Part shown: piece by piece, positions 1-6,256 of the stretch
How the letters are laid out: each line of letters opens with the position of its first letter
How positions within the stretch are numbered: the stretch's first letter is position 1
NCBI GenBank assembly: GCA_937910255.1
Contig: CALEOQ010000059.1
Coordinates: 1 to 6,256, forward strand
Reading direction: 5' to 3'
Source of the DNA: an uncultured Caulobacteraceae bacterium
GTDB taxonomy: Bacteria > Pseudomonadota > Alphaproteobacteria > Caulobacterales > Caulobacteraceae
Length of the DNA: 6,256 nt
Made by a program: the position numbers and the translations under genes
Notes under the pieces: model-generated
The model's input: the letters and a program-made list of their open reading frames with translations, nothing else
The model's database searches: none
Told to the model about the DNA's origin: nothing

Positions 1-417
1 GGCGCCGGAAAACCCCGGGAGGGCGGCGAGCACCTTTTCCCGGGCCGGGGTCAGGGGAGCGGGCGCGGCGCCGGTGGCGATCAGCTGTTTTTCCGGCCGG
101 GCCTTGGGCGCGCGGGCGCCGCGCAGGGCGATGGCCAGCGGCTGGCCCGGCGCATCGACGGCGTAGCGGGCGGCCCATTGGATGAACTCCAGGGTCTTGG
201 GCGGCAGCGGCGGGTCGTCCAGCCGCTGTTCCAGGGGCTTCAGCGGCCGGTTGCCCCCGGCGGCCTCGCGCAGGGCGATGACCACGCCCCGCAGGGTTCG
301 GGGACCCAGCGGCGCGGCCACCTGATCGCCAACCTCCAGCCCCATGCCCTCGGGCTCGGCATAGTCGAAGGCCTCCGGCAGAGGCATGGGCAGCAGGACC
401 GAGGCGATTCGGCTCAT
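1..417 (-). CDS. priA: Primosomal protein N' (PriA), N-terminal fragment
   Basis: PriA is a superfamily 2 DNA helicase that recognises stalled or collapsed replication forks and starts primosome reassembly. Only the first 139 codons are in the window; the gene continues past the left edge, so the helicase domain and zinc-binding cysteines are not visible. What is seen: a start reading MSRIASVLLPMPLPEAFDYA, then GDQVAAPLGPR at residues 30-40 and LRGVV at 42-46. These match the N-terminal 3'-DNA-end-binding domain of PriA (compare the E. coli start with PLPRTFDY and PEGM). Residues 72-102 (KTLEFIQWAARYAVDAPGQP region) match the end of that domain, and residues from about 120 (LTPAREKVLAAL) fit the start of the winged-helix region. 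No Shine-Dalgarno sequence is evident upstream; the start was chosen because the family homology begins there. It is divergent from tal. Identity is confident. Confidence 0.93.
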   Translation of the reverse strand, partial: MSRIASVLLPMPLPEAFDYAEPEGMGLEVGDQVAAPLGPRTLRGVVIALREAAGGNRPLKPLEQRLDDPPLPPKTLEFIQWAARYAVDAPGQPLAIALRGARAPKARPEKQLIATGAAPAPLTPAREKVLAALPGFSGA

Positions 418-510
418 GGCGCGCCGCCCGCAACTGTCACGCGCTCAGGGTGGCGAGGACCCGGCGCAGGCGCTACACACCGCCATCCATTGCGCAGGGA
501 GGCCCAGGCC
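418..510. other. Divergent intergenic region between priA and tal
   Basis: This 93-bp region must hold the promoters for both priA (minus) and the tal cluster (plus). I see no convincing -35/-10 pair in either direction. An 8-bp GC palindrome (GGCGCGCC, 418-425) abuts the priA start codon; in DNA this GC-rich it may be chance. The only clear signal is the tal ribosome binding site at 496-502. Confidence 0.5.
496..502 (+). promoter_or_regulatory. Ribosome binding site of tal
   Basis: AGGGAGG lies 8 nt before the ATG at 511. This strong Shine-Dalgarno sequence fixes the tal start at 511, although the reading frame stays open back to about 178 across the divergent priA gene. Confidence 0.8.
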
Positions 511-1164
511 ATGCAGATCTTTCTCGACACCACCGACACGGCCGTCCTGAAGGACCTGGCCTCCACCGGACTGGTGGACGGCGTCACCACCAATCCGTCG
601 CTGATCGCCAAGTCGGGCCGTCCCATGCTGGAGGTCATCGCTGAGATTTGCGACCTCGTCGAGGGGCCGGTGAGCGCCGAGGTCGCCGCCGTGGAGCTCG
701 AGGCCATGCTGGCCGAGGGTCGCAAGCTGGCTGGCGTCGCCCCCAATGTGGTGGTCAAGCTGCCCCTGACCCGGGCCGGACTCACCGCCACGGGCGAGCT
801 GTCCCGCGAGGGCATCCAGACCAATGTCACCCTGTGCTTCTCCGCCGCCCAGGCCCTGATGGCCGCCAAGGCCGGCGCCACCTACATCTCGCCCTTCATC
901 GGCCGTCTGGACGACCACGGGGCCGACGGCATGGAGCTGATCACCGAAATCCGCGCCATCTATGACAACTATGACTTCGACACCGAAATCCTCGCCGCCT
1001 CGGTGCGCCATCCGGCCCATGTGACCGCCTCGGCCCTGGCCGGCGCCGACTGTGCGACCATTCCGCCGTCGGTCTTCCTCGACCTGTTCAAGCACCCGTT
1101 AACCGAGAAGGGTCTTGATCAGTTCATGAGCGACTGGGCCAAGACCGGCCAGTCGATCCTCTAG
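511..1164 (+). CDS. tal: Transaldolase, short (Fsa-like fold) subfamily
   Basis: A 217-residue class I aldolase-type TIM barrel. It transfers a dihydroxyacetone unit between sugar phosphates in the non-oxidative pentose phosphate pathway (EC 2.2.1.2), in the cytoplasm. Residues seen: D6 in FLDTTD, T26 and N28 in GVTTNPS, E57, the Schiff-base lysine K83 in VVVKLPL, N105, S127 and F129 in YISPFIGR, and S164 and R166 in AASVRHP. Each lines up with a known E. coli TalB active-site residue. E57 and F129 matter most: fructose-6-phosphate aldolases of the same fold have Gln and Tyr there, so transaldolase activity is favoured over the 'fsa' label often given to this size class. Full length. It leads a plus-strand cluster, with DUF484 starting 19 bp after its stop. 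Confidence 0.93.
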   Translation: MQIFLDTTDTAVLKDLASTGLVDGVTTNPSLIAKSGRPMLEVIAEICDLVEGPVSAEVAAVELEAMLAEGRKLAGVAPNVVVKLPLTRAGLTATGELSREGIQTNVTLCFSAAQALMAAKAGATYISPFIGRLDDHGADGMELITEIRAIYDNYDFDTEILAASVRHPAHVTASALAGADCATIPPSVFLDLFKHPLTEKGLDQFMSDWAKTGQSIL

Positions 1165-1183
1165 AGGACAAGGGGCGGGGCGC

Positions 1184-1870
1184 ATGGACGGGACCAGCAT
1201 GGACGGGGCGATGAGCGCCCACGAGGCCAGGGACGAGGTCCGCCGCTTCCTGCTGGAAAATCCCGGCGTCCTGCTGGACGATCCCGAACTGCTGGCGCAG
1301 ATGGGCCTGCAGACCCTGCCCGACAATGTGGTGGCCTTCGGGCCCGCCGCCCTGGCCAGGGTTCATGCCGCCCACCGCAAGGAATCGGCCGTCCGCCGGC
1401 GGCTGGAATCCACGGCCCGGGCCAATTTCGCCGCCCAGGCCCATACCCACGGCGCCGTCATCGACCTGCTGGAGGCCCGCAACCATGCCGATCTGGCCCG
1501 CCGGGTGGACGACCTGGCCCAGCTGCGCTTCGCCCTGTGCAGCGGCGTGGTGGCGCTCGAGGGGCCAGAGCGCACCCCGGCCGGCTGGCGACCCCTGGTG
1601 GAGGGCCAGGTGGACATGATCCTGGGCGGCCACCAGAAACTGACCCGCATGGGCTTCTGGGCCCCGGCTCTGGGCCTGTTCGGCGACCGGGCCGAGGCGG
1701 TGAAGTCCATGGCCCTGGTGCGTCTGGCCATGTGGGAGCCGGCCCGCGAGGGCATCGTCGCCTTCGGCTCGTCCGATCCCCAGGGCTTCACCGAGGACAT
1801 GGGCGCCGAGCTGGTGGCCTTCCTGGCCCGGGTGATCGAGCGCACGGCGGAGCGTTGGCCGGTCCTGTGA
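1184..1870 (+). CDS. DUF484 family protein
   Basis: A 228-residue cytoplasmic protein with no signal peptide or membrane segment. The N-terminal helical part contains VRRFLLENPGVLLDDPELL (residues 19-37), the DUF484 signature (an F-L-x-x-N-P then P-E-L-L pattern). The C-terminal GAF-like part ends with GIVAFGSSDPQGFTEDMG (190-207), corresponding to the family's G-x-x-A-x-G-S-x-D-P block. Biochemical function is unknown. Members are often encoded directly upstream of xerC, as yigA is in E. coli, and that order is kept here. ATG 1184 is preferred because AAGGGG (1170-1175) sits 8 nt upstream; in-frame ATGs at 1199 and 1211 are alternatives. The stop overlaps the xerC start by 4 bp, so coupled translation is likely. 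A link to recombination or chromosome dimer resolution is inferred from context only. Confidence 0.88.
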   Translation: MDGTSMDGAMSAHEARDEVRRFLLENPGVLLDDPELLAQMGLQTLPDNVVAFGPAALARVHAAHRKESAVRRRLESTARANFAAQAHTHGAVIDLLEARNHADLARRVDDLAQLRFALCSGVVALEGPERTPAGWRPLVEGQVDMILGGHQKLTRMGFWAPALGLFGDRAEAVKSMALVRLAMWEPAREGIVAFGSSDPQGFTEDMGAELVAFLARVIERTAERWPVL

Positions 1871-2805
1871 ACCCCTTACCGGGTCAGGGCGCCGAAGCCG
1901 CCCAGGCGGTTCAGGCCTGGCTGGCCCACCTGGCCCAGGAGCGGCGGGCCTCGCCGCGCACCCTGGAGGCCTATGGGGCGGCCGGCCGCCGCTATGTGGC
2001 CTTTCTGGAAAAACACCGGGGCGGGCCCCTGACCATCGCCGATCTGGGGGGAATCGAGACCGCCGAGCTTCGCGCCTGGCTGGCCTATCTGCGCCAGGGC
2101 GATCACCCCCTGTCGGCGCGGTCCATGTCCCAGGCCCTGTCGGCCGTGCGCGGTTTCCACAGGTTTCTCGACCGCCGGCTGGGCGTGGCCAACGCCGCGG
2201 TCACCCTGGTGCGCGGCCCCCGGGTCAAGCCCGGCGCGCCGCGGCCGATCAGCGAGGACCAGGCCTTTGGCCTTATCGCCGAGCCGGGCCTGAACCCCGA
2301 CCTCGACCCCTGGGAGGCCAGCCGGGACGCCGCCGTCTTCACCCTGCTCTATGGCTGCGGTCTGCGGATTTCGGAGGCCCTGTCCCTGCGCCGCAGCGAC
2401 GCGCCTCTGGGCCAATCCCTGCGAATCACCGGCAAGGGCGGCAAGACCCGCCTGGTCCCGGTGCTGCCGGCGGTGACGGCGGCGATCGCGGCCTATCTGG
2501 CCGACCTGCCCTTCGTCCTGGCCGATGACGACGCGCTTTTCCGCGCCCGCCGGGGCGGCCCACTCAGCCCGCGGCACGTGCAGGCCAGCCTGCAGATCCT
2601 GCGCGGCCGGCTGGGCCTGCCCGACAGCGCCACCCCCCACGCCCTGCGTCATTCCTTCGCGACTCATCTGCTGGGCGCAGGCGCCGACTTGCGTTCTATT
2701 CAGGACCTGTTAGGCCACGCGTCGCTGTCCACCACCCAGCGTTACACCGAGGTGGACGCTCAGCGGCTGCTCGCCGCCTACGCCAAGGCTCACCCCCACG
2801 CATGA
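1867..2805 (+). CDS. xerC: Tyrosine recombinase XerC
   Basis: A 312-residue site-specific recombinase that, with XerD, resolves chromosome dimers at dif near the terminus during division. The N-terminal SAM-like core-binding domain spans about residues 10-105 (SPRTLEAYGAAGRRYVAFL region) and the catalytic domain about 125-305. All catalytic residues are visible: R167 (GCGLRISEAL), K190 (TGKGGKTR), H258 and R261 (HALRHSFATHLL), H284 (LLGHASLSTTQ) and the nucleophile Y293. The H258-H284 and H284-Y293 spacings equal those of E. coli XerC. The frame is open well upstream, but homology starts near residue 10. GTG 1867, overlapping the DUF484 stop in a GTGA junction, gives a normal family length. 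Only a weak GGAG lies 14 nt upstream, so initiation probably depends on coupling to DUF484. XerC rather than XerD is chosen mainly from the DUF484 neighbour and length. Confidence 0.92.
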   Translation: MNPLPGQGAEAAQAVQAWLAHLAQERRASPRTLEAYGAAGRRYVAFLEKHRGGPLTIADLGGIETAELRAWLAYLRQGDHPLSARSMSQALSAVRGFHRFLDRRLGVANAAVTLVRGPRVKPGAPRPISEDQAFGLIAEPGLNPDLDPWEASRDAAVFTLLYGCGLRISEALSLRRSDAPLGQSLRITGKGGKTRLVPVLPAVTAAIAAYLADLPFVLADDDALFRARRGGPLSPRHVQASLQILRGRLGLPDSATPHALRHSFATHLLGAGADLRSIQDLLGHASLSTTQRYTEVDAQRLLAAYAKAHPHA

Positions 2806-3302
2806 CCTGCCCGATCCGACTGCGATCCGTCACATCCGCCGACCTGCCGATCTTCTTCGAGCAGCAGCGGGACAAGAGCGCCAATCGCATGGCCGCCTTC
2901 GGCGCCGCCGATCCTGAGGATCGCGCCGCCTTCATGGCCCGCTGGGACCAGCTGTTGAAGACGCCGGGCGTCACGGCCCGGACCATCGTGGTGGCCGGCG
3001 ACGTGGCCGGCCACATCATCAACGAGGCCCCCTATGGGGCGCCGTCGATCTCCTATTGGGTGGGCAAGCCCTGGTGGGGCCACGGGGTGGCCACCGGCGC
3101 CCTCGCCGCCTTCCTGGAGCAGGTCGAGGTCCGCCCGGTCCAGGCCCGGGTGGCCAAGGACAATGTCGCCTCGATCAAGGTGCTGCAGCACGCCGGCTTC
3201 GCCATCCGCGGCCAGAACACGGCCTTCGCGCCGGGTCGCGGCGAAGAGGTCGAGGAATATGTCCTGGTGCTGGAAGCCGAGGCCCTGGCCCAGGCCAGCT
3301 GA
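2802..3302 (+). CDS. GNAT family N-acetyltransferase (RimJ/RimL-like)
   Basis: A 166-residue cytoplasmic acetyltransferase that would move an acetyl group from acetyl-CoA to an amine; the substrate is not known. The start IRLRSVTSADLPIFFEQQRD (residues 5-24) is a typical GNAT beta1-alpha1. SISYWVGKPWWGHGVATGAL (82-101) holds the pyrophosphate-binding loop on motif A (G-H-G-V-A). ARVAKDNVASIKVLQHAGF (115-133) is motif B, with the family's N-x-x-S-x-x-x-L-x-x-x-G-F pattern. The ATG overlaps the xerC stop in an ATGA junction, so it is the last gene of the tal-DUF484-xerC cluster. Upstream AAGG (2785-2788) is distant and weak, again pointing to coupled translation. Ribosomal-protein or small-molecule acetylation is possible; nothing here decides between them. 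Confidence 0.87.
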   Translation: MTCPIRLRSVTSADLPIFFEQQRDKSANRMAAFGAADPEDRAAFMARWDQLLKTPGVTARTIVVAGDVAGHIINEAPYGAPSISYWVGKPWWGHGVATGALAAFLEQVEVRPVQARVAKDNVASIKVLQHAGFAIRGQNTAFAPGRGEEVEEYVLVLEAEALAQAS

Positions 3303-3303
3303 G

Positions 3304-3333
3304 CGGGCTCTTGGCCCGTCACCCACAGTTTTT
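3304..3333 (+). terminator. Possible weak terminator after the GNAT gene
   Basis: One base after the GNAT stop, CGGGC (3304-3308) and GCCCG (3314-3318) can form a 5-bp GC stem with a 5-nt TCTTG loop. A run of five T follows at 3329-3333, but 10 nt separate it from the stem, which is longer than in a standard intrinsic terminator. The downstream palindromic units may do the job instead. Confidence 0.3.
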
Positions 3334-3334
3334 C

Positions 3335-3366
3335 CGTCGCCCTCGGGCTCGACCCGAGGGCCCATG
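3335..3366 (+). repeat. Palindromic unit type 1, copy 1
   Basis: A 32-nt unit: CGTC, then a perfect 9-bp stem (GCCCTCGGG at 3339-3347 with CCCGAGGGC at 3353-3361) around the loop CTCGA, then CCATG. It is the mirror partner of the unit at 3389-3420. Together they resemble the REP-like intergenic palindromes that are abundant in alphaproteobacteria, whose minus-strand conceptual translations give spurious peptides beginning MVGLDPTIHE. Confidence 0.8.
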
Positions 3367-3388
3367 CACACGGCCGTTCGTCGGTGTT

Positions 3389-3420
3389 CATGGATGGTCG
3401 GATCAAGTCCGACCATGACG
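3389..3420 (-). repeat. Palindromic unit type 1, copy 2 (inverted)
   Basis: Read on the minus strand this has the same plan as copy 1: CGTC (3417-3420), a perfect 9-bp stem (ATGGTCGGA with TCCGACCAT) around the loop CTTGA, then CCATG (3389-3393). The stem sequence differs from copy 1, but the flanks, stem length, loop length and loop pattern CTYGA are kept. A 22-nt spacer (3367-3388) separates the two copies. Confidence 0.8.
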
Positions 3421-3456
3421 AAGAGACAAGGTGGGTCGCCGCCCTGCGACCGCCCT

Positions 3457-3499
3457 CGTCCTTCGAGGCCCTGCTTGCGCAGGGCGCCTCAGGATGAGG
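3457..3499 (+). repeat. Palindromic unit type 2, copy A
   Basis: A 43-nt unit with ends CGTCCTTCGAGGC (3457-3469) and CCTCAGGATGAGG (3487-3499), which are imperfectly complementary to each other. The core forms its own perfect 7-bp hairpin (GCCCTGC at 3468-3474, loop TTGC, GCAGGGC at 3479-3485). The end sequences are shared exactly with copy B. Confidence 0.82.
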
Positions 3500-3523
3500 A
3501 CGGACTGAAGCTCACACCACGCC

Positions 3524-3564
3524 CCTCATCCTGAGGTGCGCGCGTTCGAGAGCCTCGAAGGACG
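3524..3564 (-). repeat. Palindromic unit type 2, copy B (inverted)
   Basis: A 41-nt unit in opposite orientation to copy A, with identical 13-nt ends (CCTCATCCTGAGG at 3524-3536 and GCCTCGAAGGACG at 3552-3564) but an unrelated core. The core and right arm can instead pair as TTCGAG/CTCGAA (3545-3559). It lies 6 bp beyond the lpdA stop codon, so it would be within the lpdA mRNA 3' end and could shape termination or decay. A 24-nt spacer separates it from copy A. Confidence 0.82.
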
Positions 3565-3570
3565 CAAGGC

Positions 3571-4971
<1,401 letters not shown>

Positions 4972-5022
4972 GGGACTAGGATCCGTTGGTCAGAGGGTCA
5001 GTAACGAGGATAGGGCGAAGCG

Positions 5023-5487
5023 TCAGGGTCGGGGTCGGCGTAGTGTGAGATCGCCGCCGAGGAAGCGTACGGGTCCGGCAGGATCGGACCAGTCCTCCAG
5101 CGGGAGTCCCTTCACGCGAATGAATTCCCGGATGTTGGCGGTGACCACGGTCCAGCCTCGATTGAGAGCCTGACCCGCAATGAGGACGTCAAAGCCGCCA
5201 ATGCTCAGGCCCGAAAGGCGAAGCTCCGCGCGAAGCCGGGCGGCCGCAAGGCCATCCTCTGGCGTCCAGCTCTCCAACGTCAACTGAGACGCCAGGCGAT
5301 CGACCTGCGCCATGTGATGGACAGGTCGGTCGCTCTTGTGGGCGCCGTACATGAGTTCGTGGAAGACGATGGGGGAGAGATGCAGGCTTTGTCCCTCCCG
5401 GTCGACTTGCGCCAGGCAGTCTCTGAAATGCGGCAGCCGCCCGCGAATGATCTCGATCGCTGCGTTCGTATCGAGGCTGATGCTCAT
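5023..5487 (-). CDS. vapC: VapC-type PIN-domain toxin ribonuclease
   Basis: A 154-residue PIN-domain protein, predicted to be the toxin of a type II toxin-antitoxin pair; VapC toxins are Mg2+-dependent RNases that usually cut tRNA or rRNA. Seen: D6 in LDTNAAIEIIRG, E44 in FHELMYGA, D100 in GGFDVLIAGQAL, then the TANIREF (116-122) and VKGLPLEDW (125-133) blocks typical of VapC. The acidic triad is present, so the toxin looks intact. About 20 residues follow the usual LEDW end, with a basic LRRPRP tail; many VapCs stop soon after LEDW. ATG 5487 overlaps the antitoxin stop in an ATGA junction and homology starts there, so the longer open frame upstream is not used. The target RNA cannot be told from sequence. 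Confidence 0.93.
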   Translation of the reverse strand: MSISLDTNAAIEIIRGRLPHFRDCLAQVDREGQSLHLSPIVFHELMYGAHKSDRPVHHMAQVDRLASQLTLESWTPEDGLAAARLRAELRLSGLSIGGFDVLIAGQALNRGWTVVTANIREFIRVKGLPLEDWSDPAGPVRFLGGDLTLRRPRP

Positions 5488-5723
5488 TCGTCGAAATCGA
5501 TCTCGCGCGGGAGCAGTTGCTCCGCGCGATCGGGAAAGGGCGCGTCGGTGATGTCGTCTATGTCGCGCCAGACGGCGGCCCAATCCGTCTGGATCGGCTC
5601 GAGGATCACCCGTTGACCCTCCTTGCGGATGCGAACCTCCGAGGCGTCGAAGCGAAACGCCTTGGGAAGCCGCACAGCCTGGCTGCCGCCATGGGTGAAA
5701 ATCTTCGCACGAAGGTCCGACAT
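5484..5723 (-). CDS. vapB: VapB-type AbrB-fold antitoxin
   Basis: A 79-residue antitoxin. The N-terminal half (residues 6-43, AKIFTHGGSQAVRLPKAFRF then VRIRKEGQRVILEP) is a SpoVT/AbrB (MazE-like) swapped-hairpin DNA-binding domain of the VapB kind. The acidic C-terminal part (TDWAAVWRDIDDITDAPFPD to EIDFDE) fits the flexible toxin-binding segment. It would neutralise VapC by direct binding and repress its own promoter, probably at the palindrome over the -10 box just upstream. It precedes and overlaps vapC by 4 bp, the normal order. There is no Shine-Dalgarno sequence before the ATG; the promoter position suggests a leaderless mRNA. Confidence 0.92.
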   Translation of the reverse strand: MSDLRAKIFTHGGSQAVRLPKAFRFDASEVRIRKEGQRVILEPIQTDWAAVWRDIDDITDAPFPDRAEQLLPREIDFDE

Positions 5724-5727
5724 AGAA

Positions 5728-5737
5728 CGTATATACG
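5728..5737. promoter_or_regulatory. Candidate VapB operator palindrome
   Basis: CGTATATACG is a perfect 10-bp palindrome that covers the whole predicted -10 box of vapBC. AbrB-fold antitoxins bind short palindromes in their own promoters, so this is the obvious candidate site. A further CGTAT at 5741-5745 could be an extra half-site. Confidence 0.5.
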
Positions 5738-5758
5738 CCCCGTATCTACTCCAGACAA
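5730..5758 (-). promoter_or_regulatory. Predicted vapBC promoter (leaderless)
   Basis: On the minus strand, TTGTCT (5753-5758) and TATATA (5730-5735) are separated by exactly 17 bp, a near-consensus housekeeping-type promoter. Six bases, CGTTCT, lie between the -10 box and the vapB ATG, so the expected transcription start is the A of the start codon. Confidence 0.65.
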
Positions 5759-5771
5759 GCGCTCCCCTGGA

Positions 5772-6256
5772 CTAGAGGTCCAGCAGCAGGCGCTGGGGAT
5801 CTTCGATGGCGTCCTTGACCTTGACCAGGAAGGTCACCGCGCCCTGGCCGTCCACCACGCGGTGGTCGTAGGAGAGCGCCAGATACATCATCGGGCGGAC
5901 CACCACCTGGCCCTTCACGACCATCGGGCGCTCCTGGATCTTGTGCATGCCCAGGATGCCCGACTGGGGCGCGTTCAGGATCGGGGTCGACATCAGCGAG
6001 CCATAGACCCCGCCGTTGGAAATGGTGAAGGTGCCGCCCTGCAGGTCGTCCAGGGCCAGCTGGCCGTCGCGGGCCTTCTTGCCCATGGCGCCGATGGCCT
6101 TCTCGACCCCGGCCAGGCTCATATCGTCGGCGTCACGGATCACCGGGACCACCAACCCCTTCTCGGTGCCGACCGCCACGCCGATGTCGTAGTGGTTCTT
6201 GTAGATGTAGTCCTGGCCGTCGATCTTGGCGTTGAGTTCGGGCCCCGGCTTCAGGG
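5772..6256 (-). CDS. odhB: Dihydrolipoamide succinyltransferase (E2 of 2-oxoglutarate dehydrogenase), C-terminal part
   Basis: OdhB (SucB) carries succinyl groups on a lipoyl arm and transfers them to CoA in the TCA cycle. Only the last 160 codons are present; the lipoyl and peripheral-subunit-binding domains lie beyond the right edge. The frame continues unbroken to the window end. The visible part is the trimer-forming catalytic domain: NAKIDGQDYIYKNHYDIGVA, then GLVVPVIRDAD, GGTFTISNGGVYGSLMSTPI, and PPQS-type NAPQSGILGMH. The catalytic SYDHRVVDG block has H131 and D135 of the fragment, and the protein ends EDPQRLLLDL. This matches E. coli SucB closely, including MSTPI and the RLLLDL end, which favours OdhB over the pyruvate dehydrogenase E2. 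vapB begins 48 bp downstream and lpdA follows vapC. Confidence 0.95.
   Translation of the reverse strand, partial: LKPGPELNAKIDGQDYIYKNHYDIGVAVGTEKGLVVPVIRDADDMSLAGVEKAIGAMGKKARDGQLALDDLQGGTFTISNGGVYGSLMSTPILNAPQSGILGMHKIQERPMVVKGQVVVRPMMYLALSYDHRVVDGQGAVTFLVKVKDAIEDPQRLLLDL

Noticed and set aside
178..510. N-terminal extension of the tal frame
   Set aside because: It runs antisense through priA codons and lacks homology, and a strong ribosome binding site sits directly before ATG 511.
1099..1102. TTAA considered as half of a CtrA binding site
   Set aside because: There is no second TTAA at the 7-bp spacing, and it lies inside the tal coding sequence.
1537..1866. N-terminal extension of the xerC frame
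   Set aside because: It overlaps DUF484 in another frame and encodes low-complexity Gly/Arg/Pro sequence. XerC homology and length fit the GTG at 1867.
1876..2667. A 263-codon minus-strand frame opposite xerC, and a similar one at 445-1095 opposite tal
   Set aside because: Both are antisense shadows of confidently identified genes, with Gly/Gln/His-rich translations and no known domain.
2790..3416. Minus-strand frame starting MVGLDPTIHEHRR
   Set aside because: Its start is the translated type 1 palindromic repeat and the rest is antisense to the GNAT gene. Such peptides are common artefacts of these repeats.
3457..3564. CRISPR array or transposon terminal repeats
   Set aside because: There are only two copies, in opposite orientation and with no regular spacers. 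No transposase gene lies between or beside them, so this is not an array or an insertion sequence.
5728..5745. AT-rich palindromic stretch considered as a dif or phage attachment core
   Set aside because: It is far shorter than a 28-bp Xer site and lacks two recombinase arms around a central spacer; a promoter/operator role explains it better.

Overview
The window is GC-rich chromosomal DNA from an alphaproteobacterium. The gene set, the odhB/lpdA proximity and the style of the intergenic palindromes fit Caulobacterales (Caulobacter/Phenylobacterium-like). That placement is inferred from gene content and protein sequence, not from a marker gene. Most of the window is housekeeping, and I see no clearly novel multi-gene system.

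Layout. At the left edge is the N-terminal part of priA (replication restart helicase), on the minus strand and running off the window. A 93-bp divergent region separates it from a tightly packed plus-strand cluster: transaldolase (tal), a DUF484 protein, the tyrosine recombinase xerC and a GNAT acetyltransferase. The last three genes overlap by 4 bp at each junction (GTGA, ATGA), which suggests one transcript with coupled translation. A non-coding stretch of about 270 bp (3303-3570) follows, between two converging transcription units. It holds two families of palindromic repeats, each present as an inverted pair.

The right half is on the minus strand. Read in the direction of transcription it holds the C-terminal half of odhB/sucB (E2 of 2-oxoglutarate dehydrogenase), a vapBC-type toxin-antitoxin module, and lpdA (dihydrolipoamide dehydrogenase, E3). 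The toxin-antitoxin pair therefore sits between two subunit genes of one TCA-cycle complex. It has lower GC than its neighbours and its own likely promoter. That promoter is well formed (TTGTCT, 17 bp, TATATA), its -10 box lies inside a perfect 10-bp palindrome, and its spacing predicts a leaderless vapB mRNA.

How the genes work together: OdhB and LpdA are E2 and E3 of the same dehydrogenase complex. XerC (with XerD encoded elsewhere) resolves chromosome dimers, and its pairing with a DUF484 gene is an old arrangement also seen in enterobacteria. Tal serves the non-oxidative pentose phosphate pathway. The most interesting points are the leaderless, operator-overlapped vapBC promoter inside the odh locus and the paired inverted palindromic units in the convergent intergenic region.
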